DNA of 48,451 bases from assembly GCF_000485595.1 (NCBI RefSeq), contig NW_014577957.1:26650-75100 (forward strand), read 5' to 3'. Below, in pieces: positions 31,311 to 41,454 of this stretch (its first letter is position 1; every line of letters begins with the position of its first letter). Source of the stretch: Priapulus caudatus (taxonomy: Eukaryota; Priapulida; Priapulimorpha; Priapulimorphida; Priapulidae). Under the pieces are notes generated by a model, which saw only the letters and a program-made list of their open reading frames with translations, had not been told where the DNA came from and searched no databases. Both the position numbers and the translations under genes were made by a program.

Positions 31311-31539
31311 GCTCGGAGGCAAATCCGAGATGTTTACATGCCACAGCGCCATCTCTTGGATGTTTTATAAGTAAATATGGGAATTTTCAATAAAATAATG
31401 TGTTTTTATATGTATTTACCACAATTTACGTATAGAAACTATATGTTATTTTTACTGATTTCTCCGTATCTTTCCTTGGAGTTTTCATCGTCTTTCAATG
31501 CCTTTCGGTAGATTTTCTACGTGATTATTATTTTGTGCA

Positions 31540-32010
31540 GGCACTCATTTTGGAAATCCTCCAACATTTTTACTTCTTCCTTAGTTAAGTTAGTCCATCT
31601 TTCACTGTTATTTAGGAAGGAAGGTCAAACTGTGCATTCGTATAATTTTACTCTTGCTTCTATAGTATGATTTCCATAATTTTGCTCTTCTGGCCACGAT
31701 AATATTTCACTCATCATGAACCTACATTTTTAAGTTCGCACTCTTATCATATCGTTATAACCTCCAATATCATTAATTAAATCCCCTAGGTATGAATATT
31801 TGGTGCATTTTTTTAATACTTGCATGGTTGCCTATGAAATTCTCTATCTTTTCTTTGTTTGTGAATGTTATAACCATTGTATTTGTTTTGTTCTTATTAA
31901 ATTCGAATCTTTTTGATTCAGCTAATCTGGAGAATGACTGACCATTTTTGTTACGGTTTTATAATCTCCAATTCCTACAATATCGTCAATATATAATCAT
32001 TGTCATCATC
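31540..32010 (-). pseudogene. Reverse-transcriptase remnant of a non-LTR retrotransposon
   Basis: On the minus strand 31996-31964 encodes LYIDDIVGIGD, an RT motif C with the catalytic aspartate pair. Downstream, 31926-31820 gives SRLAESKRFEFNKNKTN in a nearby frame. 31810-31735 gives YSYLGDLINDIGGYNDMIRV, the RT thumb YLG motif. The pieces are in order but in different frames with stops between, so this is a dead fragment. The clade is not resolved. Confidence 0.65.
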
Positions 32011-32038
32011 TAAAACGACAGACCATCCGCTGACCGCT

Positions 32039-32081
32039 GTGGAGACGTGCGCCGGGCCTCGAATTTGGCGCACGTCTCCAC
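32039..32081. other. Perfect 15 bp inverted repeat (hairpin)
   Basis: GTGGAGACGTGCGCC at 32039-32053 pairs perfectly with GGCGCACGTCTCCAC at 32067-32081 across a 13-base loop. It lies in a GC-rich island within AT-rich DNA. It may be a transposon terminus, a foldback or a transcribed hairpin. Nothing decides between them. Confidence 0.75.
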
Positions 32082-32084
32082 TGC

Positions 32085-33430
32085 GGGCAGCGCTTCATAC
32101 TTGAACATCCCCGCGGTCGCGTGCGCATATCCCGCGGAACTGCGCGTCTCATCCGCGCGCAGCGCTCAGGATCTACAGCAAAGCTGTGCCACGCAATCTT
32201 GTATCATGTCTCTTTGGATGCTGGTGTCAAAAATTAAGCGATAAAATATTAATTAATGCACGATATCCATCAGAGTCTTCTTATGCTGTTTATAGAAGAT
32301 TAGCCGCTGGGAGAAGAAAATAGTGGCTGATACTAATTAGTGGCCGCGATAGCGTGATTCCTCCTTGTAGTAGTAAAACGCTTGTTTGTCAATGCGCCGC
32401 TGCGGGTGTAATTTGCAACTTACATCCGCTACCTTGTTAGTCAGCAATTCCTAATAGGACAGAGGAAGGACGCGAGCGCGTGTGGTCTCTGCTATAATGA
32501 TATCATGAGTTGTAATTACCCGGCGAGCACACGTGTCAGCTATTCTATCAGAAGTCGATTGACATCTGACTACATGCGTCCACTATATAATGTGCCTTAA
32601 AATGTTCGTACACTCGTGGGCACTTCTGCTCGATCGATCTGCTCGCAATAATTTCAACTGAAAGGCTGCGCGGCCGGGAAGCCGACTGCTGCGATGTGAC
32701 AAAGCACAAATTTGACATTTAAAACGCAATATGAGTCGCGAATCGCCTGTAGCTATTACATTGAAAATAACGGATTTTATATCGCAATTTGCGTCATAGA
32801 CGTGTCAGCGCTCATTAGTCTATCGCTTTAATTAATTTTCATAATAACCATTTAGATAGAGACAGTCTATGATGCGCTAGCATTTTTTACGCGTTACCTA
32901 GACACGCTATAATTGTGTGAACCACGGCAACACGACGCTCAGCAAAACAGTGGACAAATGAAAAATTGATTCTCTCTTGGTAAAAAGCAGTAACGGCATG
33001 AATTCCCAATACCAGAGTGTCGCTTTTTATTGTGCCTCAAGGTCCGAACCAGAAATGTATTTGGCTAAGTCTCTCTCTCACTCTGGTGAATGAAGAATCG
33101 TCATTGCTACGTCTCCCGTTATCAATGAACATTCTTAGTACCACGCCGATGTCGATTGGAATCTCAAGAAATTTTTATTATAGACATAAAATCTGTAACC
33201 GAACTAAATTTCACTTGCACTAATGTACCCCAAAGTAATATACGAGCTCGTATCTCAGCTATAACACGCCTCAACAGTAATAGACAATTTCCACAGAGTA
33301 GCCAGAGGTGGCAATGATATCTTCCGCAGTAATTAAAAGTATAATAAAGAAATTAACATGCAATAATAATGTAAAGAACTGACTCAACAGCTATTAACTC
33401 CTATTACATGCAGACAATAAAGGCAGTAAG
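32085..33430. other. Gene-poor stretch
   Basis: Short open frames (32047-32244, 33017-33223) show no motif I recognise and no splice context. I see no RNA gene and no repeat with defined ends. Confidence 0.35.
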
Positions 33431-33449
33431 ATAGTTGCTAAATATTACT

Positions 33450-33955
33450 TCTACCACTACCACTACCACTACCACTACCACTACCACTACCACTACCACT
33501 ACCACTACCACTACCACTACCACTACCACTACCACTACCACTACCACAACTACCACCACTACCACTACCACTATCACTACCACTACCACTACCACTACCA
33601 CTACCACTACCACAACTACCACCACTACCACTACCACTACCACTACCACTACCACTACCACTACCACTACCACTACCACAACTACCACCACTACCACTAC
33701 CACTACCACTACCACTACCACTACCACTACTACTACCACTACTACTACTACTACCTTACCACTACCACTAGCTACCACTAGCTACCACTAACACTACCAC
33801 TACCACTACCACTACCACAACTACCACCACTACCACTACCACTACCACTACCACTACCACTACCGCTACCACTACCACTACTACTACAGCTACAACTACC
33901 ACTACCACTACTACTACCACTACCACTAGCTACCACTATCTACCACTAACACCAC
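33450..33955. repeat. (CCACTA)n hexanucleotide microsatellite
   Basis: About 500 bp of ACCACT/ACTACC units with a higher-order echo: the variant ACCACAACTACCACC recurs at about 33544, 33610, 33675 and 33815. The poly-Val and poly-Thr frames are artefacts. Confidence 0.97.
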
Positions 33956-33959
33956 GAAT

Positions 33960-36490
33960 TATTATTATTCATAGCCAATCTCAGGTAAATGGTTAAAAAC
34001 ATACATGAAATAGAAATTTTCTCACAGGCCTCGGAGCCGTATAAGGTTCCCGCTAGGAAGAATCTTTGTTCTACTTTACATTATTATCATCGTCATTGTC
34101 GGCGTCGCTGTCACCATCATTATCATCATGTAGTCTTAATTTATATCAGTTTTACATCATGATATATACAGAAGGCTGAATCATAGGGCACACGGCACAA
34201 ACTACAGCCAAATGCCACGCGCTCGTCTTTCAGGCAGACTGCTGCTAACGAAATTAAGAATTCGCAATGAGGGTTCGCAAAAGAGCCAGGGAGCACCGAA
34301 CCGAGCAAGATTTCCGACTAAGCAACAGCCTTACACACTGTAGACTGCCGGCTAATGCAAGTTGATTTGCGTCAGTCGCCATGATAACTGTTTACGTTTT
34401 AATTCCTCCAGGAACACCTGTGCACTTGTGATTACTTCCGCGTATTGTGTCTTATAGGCGGTCTGTATGCGCGGAATCGTTCCTCCTAGCATTGCCTTGG
34501 CACACTCGAGCGCGAAGGTTAACCGAAACACCTGGTTGTCCTATTAGAATAGCTCTTGGATATACGTTGACATGTTATTAAGATACATCAAATCCCAGAT
34601 TCTTGTCTATTTTCCATGTTCATGTTTTGTTCTTGGTTCAAATGTCATATGATTGTTTGTAATTGTATTGTTAATCTAATAATGAGTAAAACACTCAGTG
34701 TTTATTGTGCTGTGATGTACAGCGGTGTATACTATGCTCTTGCGCTGTGCTGCACACAGTGAAAAATTGTCCCAATAGGTTACACACTTTTGTAATACCC
34801 ATCCGAACATCGTAATTTCTCGGGCTAGGACAAATCTTATTTTTGCTGACGTCTGTTTTGTAATGGGCGCAAACCTAAAATTGCTGTAATAACTTGCGTC
34901 GGGTAGAAAACAAATGATGTTATCAGAAAATCCATGTAATCACTCGCAAAATATCTTCACTTTATTGTTTTAATAATTGATTGTCTGGCTATAAAATTGT
35001 CGCAGGATTTCTGCATTATGAGCGATTCGTGTAGCGGAAGCGCTATTGATGATGTCTCAAACCTGTTCTGCAACACGCACATCCGGCACTTACCTACGGG
35101 CTTATACCTACTTAACACACGCACACGTGCGCACAACGCGTTAACTTACGCGTGCACACACATATACACTAACAAACCAGTACACGCACGCACACACCCA
35201 CCCACCTTTAACCTTTTGCGTGTGCGAGGTTGCACCACGTAATATTGAAATATTGGCACATAAACCGTTTAGTGTGAGAAATCCTAGATTTACCCTAAAA
35301 GTCCTGCAGTGCTTACATACATTTGTTTCATCGTGTTTCAGTAGTGTAATTACTACAATACCTAAAAAATGCGTATCTTTACCATCCTCCATCAATACAG
35401 TCTCATAAAACGCACCTGTTCGAATATTCGAATTCCTAAAAAAAAATCAAAGTGAACAATCTGTTTTCAGCGACGCGTGTAAGAATAAAATCTAACATAG
35501 AACTATAAGGTACCGTCCAAGGAAGTTTTTGTAGAAATAATACACACAATTTTACAAATGTAACCCTATTCGCGCGGCATTCCCTATACATGAATCTAGG
35601 CCTAGGATACATCATCCGGCGAGAGCTCGCGAGCTATGCATCATACCGCCATTACCGATGCTCTCTCGCTGCAGCAAAAGTATAAACTGATGATAATAAT
35701 TGGGTTTTACCTGGCGTATTATAGTGTGTAGCGCCTACCATGCTGGTTTGTGATCGTGCGATTATTAACTGACCTATAATTGGACTTTATTCGTACGAGT
35801 ATGGCTGGCTATTGTATTCAGAATTATTAATTTTTACAACGGCAAAATTACTTGCAACCGGGGATATCGTATAAAACGGTGTAGCCAATTAGTAGCTATG
35901 ATAAACGCAAATCATCCGCAGTAAACCTATTTGTTACCCAATCAATAACCGGTGTAAATGATTAATTCCGCATAAAATTAATCTACCATTTTCAATAAAT
36001 TATATTTAAAGAAGACAATTATTCACGTTTGATTAATGTGTTAGCGCGTTAGTTTTATAGTGCATTAATTAGTGCAAACGTCGTGTATTAGTGCTAGAGC
36101 GTTGTAGATTGGCCGGCGTGCTTTGTGTGGTTATGTGACCAGAGTTGTGTATGCATTCCGATAGGGGTCGCTCGCTCTCTCGGCTCGCTGGTGTGTAAAG
36201 TAACCGTGTGCCAGTCTTGTAATAACAAAGGACTGTTATAGACTATCTATATAATAATTTGAGTAGTGTCGTTCTGTTTGTTCCTGCATAACTTATAGGC
36301 GCGTGCACGAATCCGGCTGAAATTTTTCGTGCTTCATTCCTACGCATCACGTTCGATTCTAACACTTATCTTTTTGTTATTTCTTGGATTTAATGTTTAA
36401 AAAAACCATATTTAGAAAATCTATTGGAAAATCTCCCTGGAAAACATGCACGATTCAGTTCACTTCCGCTAGGTGCGCTGGCGTAAACTT
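33960..36490. other. Gene-poor stretch
   Basis: It contains a short ATC/TCG-type run at about 34085-34130 and CA/CACG echoes near 35120-35205. Around 36060-36297 is a segment with CAGTCTTGTAATAACAAAGGACTG and TA-rich signals that resembles the R-U5 part of an LTR but has no partner copy here. No gene is supported. Confidence 0.3.
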
Positions 36491-36498
36491 ACAAATAC

Positions 36499-36534
36499 CA
36501 TAGATATATACAACACGTGTTGTATATATCTATG
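36499..36534. other. Perfect 36 bp palindrome without spacer
   Basis: The half-site CATAGATATATACAACAC is followed immediately by its exact reverse complement, centred on the E-box CACGTG. Perfect spacer-free palindromes of this length are rarely stable by chance. It could be a head-to-head junction of two transposon ends or a protein-binding site. Confidence 0.9.
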
Positions 36535-36734
36535 CAAATATCAAACGACAGACTGATTCACAGACTATAATGATTACAGTAGTCTATGACGTAAATGTAC
36601 AGTGGTTACGCTGGGCACACGCAATGGCTGCAGTATCCTCCCCCACCACATTGCTCGTGCTAAGCCCATACCATGTCTATATATTTACCCATACATATAT
36701 ATACCCATACACTATCTATATATTTAATATTTAT

Positions 36735-36895
36735 AATAATATGTATGTGCAAGTGCGTGCGTGCGTACGTAATGTGCTGTGTGTGTATTTGTGCTGTAGA
36801 CGGCGTGTGTGTGTGTGTGATGTGTATTTGTGTGTGAGCCGTGTGTGTGTGCGTGTGTGTATGTCTGTGTGTGGACGTTGTAGTGTGTGTATTTA
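36735..36895. repeat. GT-rich microsatellite
   Basis: Interrupted TGTGTG and TGCGTGCG runs. Open frames on both strands here are low complexity. Confidence 0.85.
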
Positions 36896-37319
36896 TAAAT
36901 ATCACTGATAGCTGGGAGGCGAACTTGATTCTTCAAAGCATGGGCGCACACGCGGCTTGTGCACCGGCGTGGTGCGTGATTTTGCTGCTAGAGTACTTAT
37001 TAAATACTGCGCAGAAGGCCATCAAGCGTCATGTTTATATGTATAATTAATAACTTTTTAGTAGCGTAAATTGCTTCACAAATAGATCCATTACTGGCCA
37101 AAGCCTAAACTCCTCATTCAATTACTACAGATCATTATTAATGTCGCACCCGTAGCCTACAAACTGACGCCTGCGCAAAGCAAAATAAATCGTATTAAGC
37201 GCGGTTTCGCGTAGTACATATTAGCCTTTAAGTTTGAAAGAAGAAAACACATGGAATTAGAAGTGCTGTACAAAGTGTATTTTATATAGAAATGAAGTAT
37301 AGGCGGACAGAAAATTTTA

Positions 37320-37500
37320 TGTTAGTGTAACAGGATCCTTTATTATTGTCTTCGTATCAAGTCAATAATTGTACTAAGAGATTACTATAAAATCGAGCGG
37401 GATTTAGAGGAAATCATCGTATAGTCTCATCAGACGTAACAGGACGAATGATGGCCGCCGAGCGGCCATTTTGCGATATATAAAAGTACCAAAACTTACA
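37320..37500 (+). repeat. 5' LTR of a Mag-like Gypsy element
   Basis: The segment starts TGTTAGTGTAACAGG and ends AAACTTACA directly before a PBS. A TATATAAA promoter box lies at about 37478-37485. About 180 bp is short but normal for Mag-type Gypsy elements. The start is inferred from the TG and is less certain than the end. No partner LTR was found in the window. Confidence 0.55.
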
Positions 37501-37518
37501 TGGTGTCAGAAGGTCGGC
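37501..37518 (+). promoter_or_regulatory. Primer-binding site of the Gypsy element
   Basis: TGGTGTCAGAAG follows the LTR end CTTACA with no gap, as in many invertebrate Mag-type Gypsy elements. TGG pairs with the tRNA CCA end. I do not assign the tRNA species. Confidence 0.7.
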
Positions 37519-37541
37519 ATCGGAAGGAAGACGGACAACGG

Positions 37542-37754
37542 CAGGGGACGTGTACAGGGGGGGGCGGGGTCCAGGGCGTCGGATGCCCGCTGCTCGCGCA
37601 GAAAACGCATCTGAGGGCGGCGTTTAATCTTCAAAAAATTCTGAGGAGCCGCCGCGCCCCCTTTCTGAGGGAGGCCCCCCCCCCTTCGCGTGCTCGCAAG
37701 TTTGGGTTACGATCAGACCCCGCCCCCCTGGTACAAATCCTGTACACGCCCCTG
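37542..37754. mobile_element. Small DNA transposon (hAT-like TIRs) in the Gypsy leader
   Basis: The left end reads CAGGGGACGTGTACAGG. The reverse complement of the right end reads CAGGGGCGTGTACAGG, followed by GGGGGGCGGGG on both sides. CAGGGGCGT termini are common in hAT MITEs. No clean 8 bp target duplication is visible. It is about 213 bp, GC-rich and non-coding. Confidence 0.6.
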
Positions 37755-37858
37755 CACGGAGAGTGACATTTGATCATAAAGCGTGAGATGCTAACGTCGT
37801 AAATTGACGATTGATCATAGAGCCGGTGAGCTCACGTGTAATCGGAAAAAAATCCAAC

Positions 37859-38652
37859 ATGGCGGAAGGGGGACTACGAAAGCCAGAATCCCTGAGTTTC
37901 GGAGCAAATGCCGCGGAAAGTTGGCGAGTATTTGAACGCGAGTATGACATTTATGTCGCATGTGCGTTTAGTGGAAAATCCGATAAAGTGAAAGCATATT
38001 ATGCTATTGAACCTTGCGGGAGCGGAGGCAACTAGAGAGAACGTTCGTTTGTCTATGAACCGGAACCTACAGACCCGGTGAATCCAGAAGCGGTAATACC
38101 GGCGAAATCAAAGGAAAATTTCGAGTGCCTGAAAAGTAAATTCAGACAAATTCGTAACCCGAGGAGTAATGTGATATTGGAGAGGTTTAAATTTAACTCC
38201 CGAATACAACGACAAGGTGAAACTATACAAACTTTTGCAGCAGATTTGCTCAATAAAGCAAGCACCTGTGAGCCCAGGCACTTGAAGCGTTTCAATAAAA
38301 TATATACGCAGGGGTCGGGTGCTGTGCACGGCGACAGTTAAATATATAGTTAATATACATAGTTATTTACATAGTTATAGTTACATAGTTTATGTACATA
38401 ATAATATATATAGTTAATATATAGTTAATATACAGTTAAATGTATATTTAACTGTCGCCGTGCACAGCACACGACCACTGCGTATATATTTTATTGAAAC
38501 GCTTCAAGTGCCTGTGCCTGTGTGTATGGGCAACTGTGTGATCAGCTGATTAGAGACAGAATTGTAATGAGAATCACAGCTGACGGTGTTCGAAAAATAC
38601 TGTTGAGAGAAAGTGAACTCACACTGGATAAGGCCATACATACGTGTTAGAT
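37859..38652 (+). pseudogene. Gag (capsid region) of the Mag-like Gypsy element, interrupted
   Basis: The ATG at 37859 opens with MAEGGLRKPESLSFGANAAE, then AESWRVFEREYDIY, the familiar start of Mag-type Gag. The frame is lost at about 38020. Capsid sequence resumes in 38078-38270 (ERFKFNSRIQRQGETIQTF), is interrupted by the MITE 38273-38516, and resumes at 38525 (YGQLCDQLIRDRIVMRITAD) to a TAG at 38650-38652. Gag would package element RNA into virus-like particles. Confidence 0.75.
38265..38524. mobile_element. Palindromic MITE inserted in gag with an 8 bp target duplication
   Basis: The element spans 38273-38516 (244 bp). Its arms of about 75-80 bp are nearly perfect inverted repeats: left CCCAGGCACTTGAAGCG, right (reverse complement) CACAGGCACTTGAAGCG. 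The loop is made of TATAGTTA units. Flanks are CCTGTGAG (38265-38272) and CCTGTGTG (38517-38524), a 7/8 match. Removing the element and one flank leaves the gag frame continuous. An 8 bp duplication fits hAT- or P-type transposases. Confidence 0.85.
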
Positions 38653-38659
38653 ACACGAA

Positions 38660-39365
38660 CTATCAGAACAAGATGCTAAGTTTATGCAAAATAAACTTAA
38701 TGTTGATGTTGTCAGAGAACAGCGTACAGCACAGTGGAAAAGAAGACCACAAGCTAACGCATGGCCCAAGCAACCCCAAACACACAAAGGATACAATCCA
38801 TGTGGTTGTTGTGGTCGTAAGCATGACAAAGCTCGTGAGGCATGTCCAGCCTACAAGAAACAGTGTGTTAAGTGCAAAAAATGGAACCATTTTGCTCAGA
38901 TGTGCAGAACACCACAGGAAGAACGCAGTCACACTCACAGCAAGTCAGTACATGAATTAGGTATTGTAACAGTAGATTCTGTGGAAGAAGGGTTGTCGAC
39001 GTTTACGATAGAGTCAGTAAATGGTTTGAACGATAACTCCAAAGACGACATTCACACTGAGTTGGAACTTAACGGAACCAAGACAACTTTGAAAGTCGAC
39101 ACAGGAGCTAAGTGTAACATCATGAGCTACAATACACTACGACAGTTACATGTACAACAGCTGCTAAATACAGCTAAGAAAGTGAAGCTGATAGGATTTG
39201 GAGGTCACACTGTCACATCGATGGGAGTCATTCGCTTGAGTTTCATGTGGTAGACCACAACGCAAGGACACTGCTTGGACTCAAAGACAGTCTTCGTCTG
39301 AGATTAATCACATTGAGTGCATACGTATATGAAGTCGTGTCAGAGCAACAGACATTAGTTACAAG
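38660..39365 (+). pseudogene. Zinc-knuckle and protease region of the Mag-like Gypsy element
   Basis: The frame 38684-39253 shows two zinc knuckles (CGCCGRKHDKAREACP-type spacing at about 38810-38850 and CVKCKKWNHFAQMC at about 38869-38911). An aspartic protease active site LKVDTGAKCNIMS follows at about 39090-39130. A shift in frame at about 39240 is followed by LLGLKDSLRLRLI, the protease C-terminal region, up to about 39365. Reverse transcriptase would come next but is missing. Confidence 0.82.
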
Positions 39366-39408
39366 TTACAAGTAATGAACTTTACACACGCGGCGAGCAA
39401 ACGCATAC

Positions 39409-40704
39409 TGGTCAGCGGCCGTGAGGCGGCGATCGATGAATAACCAGCGCCGCAGTAAGTCAGACGCGTAATATACCGCGCGCTGCGCGGCGCGGCGGGT
39501 CCCGCGCGCGCGGCCCCCGCAAACAGGCGGCAGTATGCGCGCGGCGGGTCCGCGCGCTGCGCGCAGCGAAGCAGCGGCAGTATGCGGCGGCGGCGGCGCC
39601 GCGCGCCGCAGAACAGGGGCGGCAGTAATGGGCGCGCGTCCGCGTCCGCGAGCCGACGGCGCAGCAACGCGCGGTGAGATATACCGCGCAACGAGCGCAG
39701 CGCTGCAGTGGCGGGCGGTGATTAGGGGATCGCGCGCCGCGCAGGCAAGAGATGGCGGCGGGATAGAAGTACGCGCGCGCGCGGCGGGATAGAAGTCCGC
39801 ACTGCGGCGGCGGGATAGAGGTCCGCGGTGGCAACCCGCAAGCAACGCGTAGGCTGGCGGCGGCGGCGGTGTATAGCCGGCGTGCGCGCCCGCGGCGCGC
39901 GTCGCAGGCGATGGTATGTTGCCCGAGCGGCGGCGCGAGGTACGGCGGTGATATACGTCCGCGGCGGTGTGAGGCATTGTAATATGCGAGCATGAATAAT
40001 ATTTGATGTAGCAATTGTATGCCATACCGGGTAGTTTAGTGCAGTGATATTTGGCGGGAGAGATGTGAACGTAGGACTGAGCTAGCGTTGTGAGAGAGCA
40101 GGCAGGAAAGAGAGGGGCGTGTCACTGGAGAGGGGCGGAGTGTCCGAATCGGCAAGAAAGTCACGTGTGGTAATGACGAAGGTAAGACAGAGAGCGATTT
40201 GGTGAAGTTTCGAAAGGAAGGAATGCGATCTGGGACTATTCTTGTATCGCGTGCAGCGACGTCAGCGTGTGATGTGCATATATACACACGCGCGCTGGCG
40301 CGTGGCGGAGAGAAACGACTCGAGAACAGGTCACACTGGACTCAGCAGTTGGGTTTGAGACTCGCCTAGTTGAGAAAGCAGTTGCTGAACAGTTGAGAGG
40401 AGGAGAGAGAGAGGCGGTGCGCGCGCGCGCCGGCGGCGCGCGCGGGCGCGTGAGAGAAGAGAAGGAGGAGAGGTGAGGTAGCGGGTGACGCGCGGCGGCT
40501 TATTGTATCGTGGTATCCGCCGCATTGGCTCGCGCGCTGTGTGGTAAACTACACAGTTGTGTGCGCGGGTGTCAACCCGTGAATTAAACAGTCGGGCCTG
40601 TCCCGTGCACATTACTCACTCTACTTCTATCTCGCCTTCTTTTCTGAACTGGGACGTATTCGGCAAGGCCTGTCCTTTTAGCGAGCTACCGTCGGGTGTA
40701 GCCA
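39409..40704 (+). repeat. LTR of a GC-rich family, copy A
   Basis: It starts TGGTCAGCGGCCGTGAGGCG and ends near GTCGGGTGTAGCC. It shares its first part with 40982-41452 (same strand) and its last 350 bp with the reverse complement of 43950-44320 (GTGTCAACCCG, AAACAGTCGGG, CTCTACTTCTATCT, GTATTCGGCAAG). About 500 bp at 39475-39975 consists of CG-rich units such as GCGGGATAGAAGTCCGC and is absent from copy B. Open frames here (Arg/Ala/Pro-rich) are composition artefacts. Confidence 0.8.
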
Positions 40705-40705
40705 N
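40705..40705. other. Single ambiguous base (N)
   Basis: This is the only N in the window. It falls exactly at the end of LTR copy A and the start of the transposase-like fragment, so the junction may be an assembly join and not a real junction. Confidence 0.95.
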
Positions 40706-40734
40706 GTCAAGGATGTCCAGATGTAACATTTTTT

Positions 40735-40984
40735 AGTGTGTGCTGTCAAATAAGCCACAAGATGAGCTATTCCGAATTGGTTTCCCTACAGAGTAGTGAG
40801 GTGCGGAGTTCTAATGCACTGGAGGGCCTCATTCAGTGCATTGACTTTCTGGAAGATAAGGGAGTTGTACCACTGACGTTGACAACAGATCGCTATGTTG
40901 CAGTGAAGAAGCATATGAGGAAAGTCAGGCCCTACATTATTCACTGGTTTGATGTTTGGCATGTTGCTAATGTAACAAAATTGT
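40735..40984 (+). pseudogene. Fragment of a transposase-like protein (TDR...DVWH family)
   Basis: An open frame of about 80 codons contains ISHKMSYSELVSLQSSEV, SSNALEGLIQCIDFLEDKG, TTDRYVAVKKHM and HWFDVWHVANVTK. This resembles a widespread family of transposase-like proteins in invertebrates and fish with the core pattern S-N-ME-G...TDR...P-I-H-DVWH. Whether it belongs to Kolobok or another superfamily I cannot say. The fragment is cut at both ends, by LTR A on the left and LTR B on the right. Confidence 0.55.
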
Positions 40985-41452
40985 AATGGCGGCCGTGAGG
41001 CGCGAGGATAGATACAGCGCCGCAGCAAGTCATGGACGCATATACACCGCGCGTGCGCTGCGAGTGTGTAATATCTAGCCTGCGTGATATTTAGTGTAGC
41101 AATTGTATGCGTATATACATTGGTTTAGGGAGTGATATTTGGCGGGGGGAGATGTGAACGGTAGGACGAGCTGACGGTTGTGAGGGAGTAAGCAGGAAAG
41201 AAAGGAGCGTGTCAACAGAGAGGGGCGTAGTGGTCCAATCGGGAAGAATCACGCGTAGGTAAGCAGAGAAGCGATTGGTGGGCTTCGAGAAAGGAATGCG
41301 CTCTGGGAGAGATTCCTGTATCAGTCACGACGTCACGTGATGATGTAGAACGCTCTGGGAGACATTCCTGTATCAGTCACGACGTCACGTGATGATGTAG
41401 AATATAAGCGCGTGCGCGTGTCAGAGAGACAGTTGAGAGGAGAGATCACCTC
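40982..41452 (+). repeat. LTR of the GC-rich family, copy B (3' truncated)
   Basis: It shares CGGCCGTGAGGCG, GTAGCAATTGTATGC, GTGATATTTGGCGGG and CAGTTGAGAGGAG with copy A but lacks the 500 bp GC-rich block and the whole 3' third. It has an internal 52 bp tandem duplication (CGCTCTGGGAGA at 41299 and 41351). It stops where the oppositely oriented gag-protease module begins, so the junction at about 41452 is a breakpoint for both. Confidence 0.8.
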
Positions 41453-41454
41453 CG

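Larger units (their letters stand above)
37320..39365 (+). mobile_element. Mag-like Gypsy retrotransposon, 5' part only
   Basis: The order is LTR, PBS, leader (with a MITE), gag, zinc knuckles and aspartic protease. The sequence changes at about 39366 into a GC-rich region with no reverse transcriptase or integrase. The copy is truncated by whatever brought in the LTR-family DNA on its right. Confidence 0.8.

Noticed and set aside
33404-33791. Poly-valine and poly-threonine proteins
   Set aside because: Direct translation of the CCACTA hexamer array.
36060-36297. A solo LTR
   Set aside because: It has R-U5-like motifs and TA-rich signals, but no partner copy, target duplication or clear TG...CA ends in the window.
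39366-40025. Arg/Ala/Pro-rich open frames of 110-220 residues
   Set aside because: They lie in the CG-rich LTR block, overlap in several frames on both strands, and have no motif.
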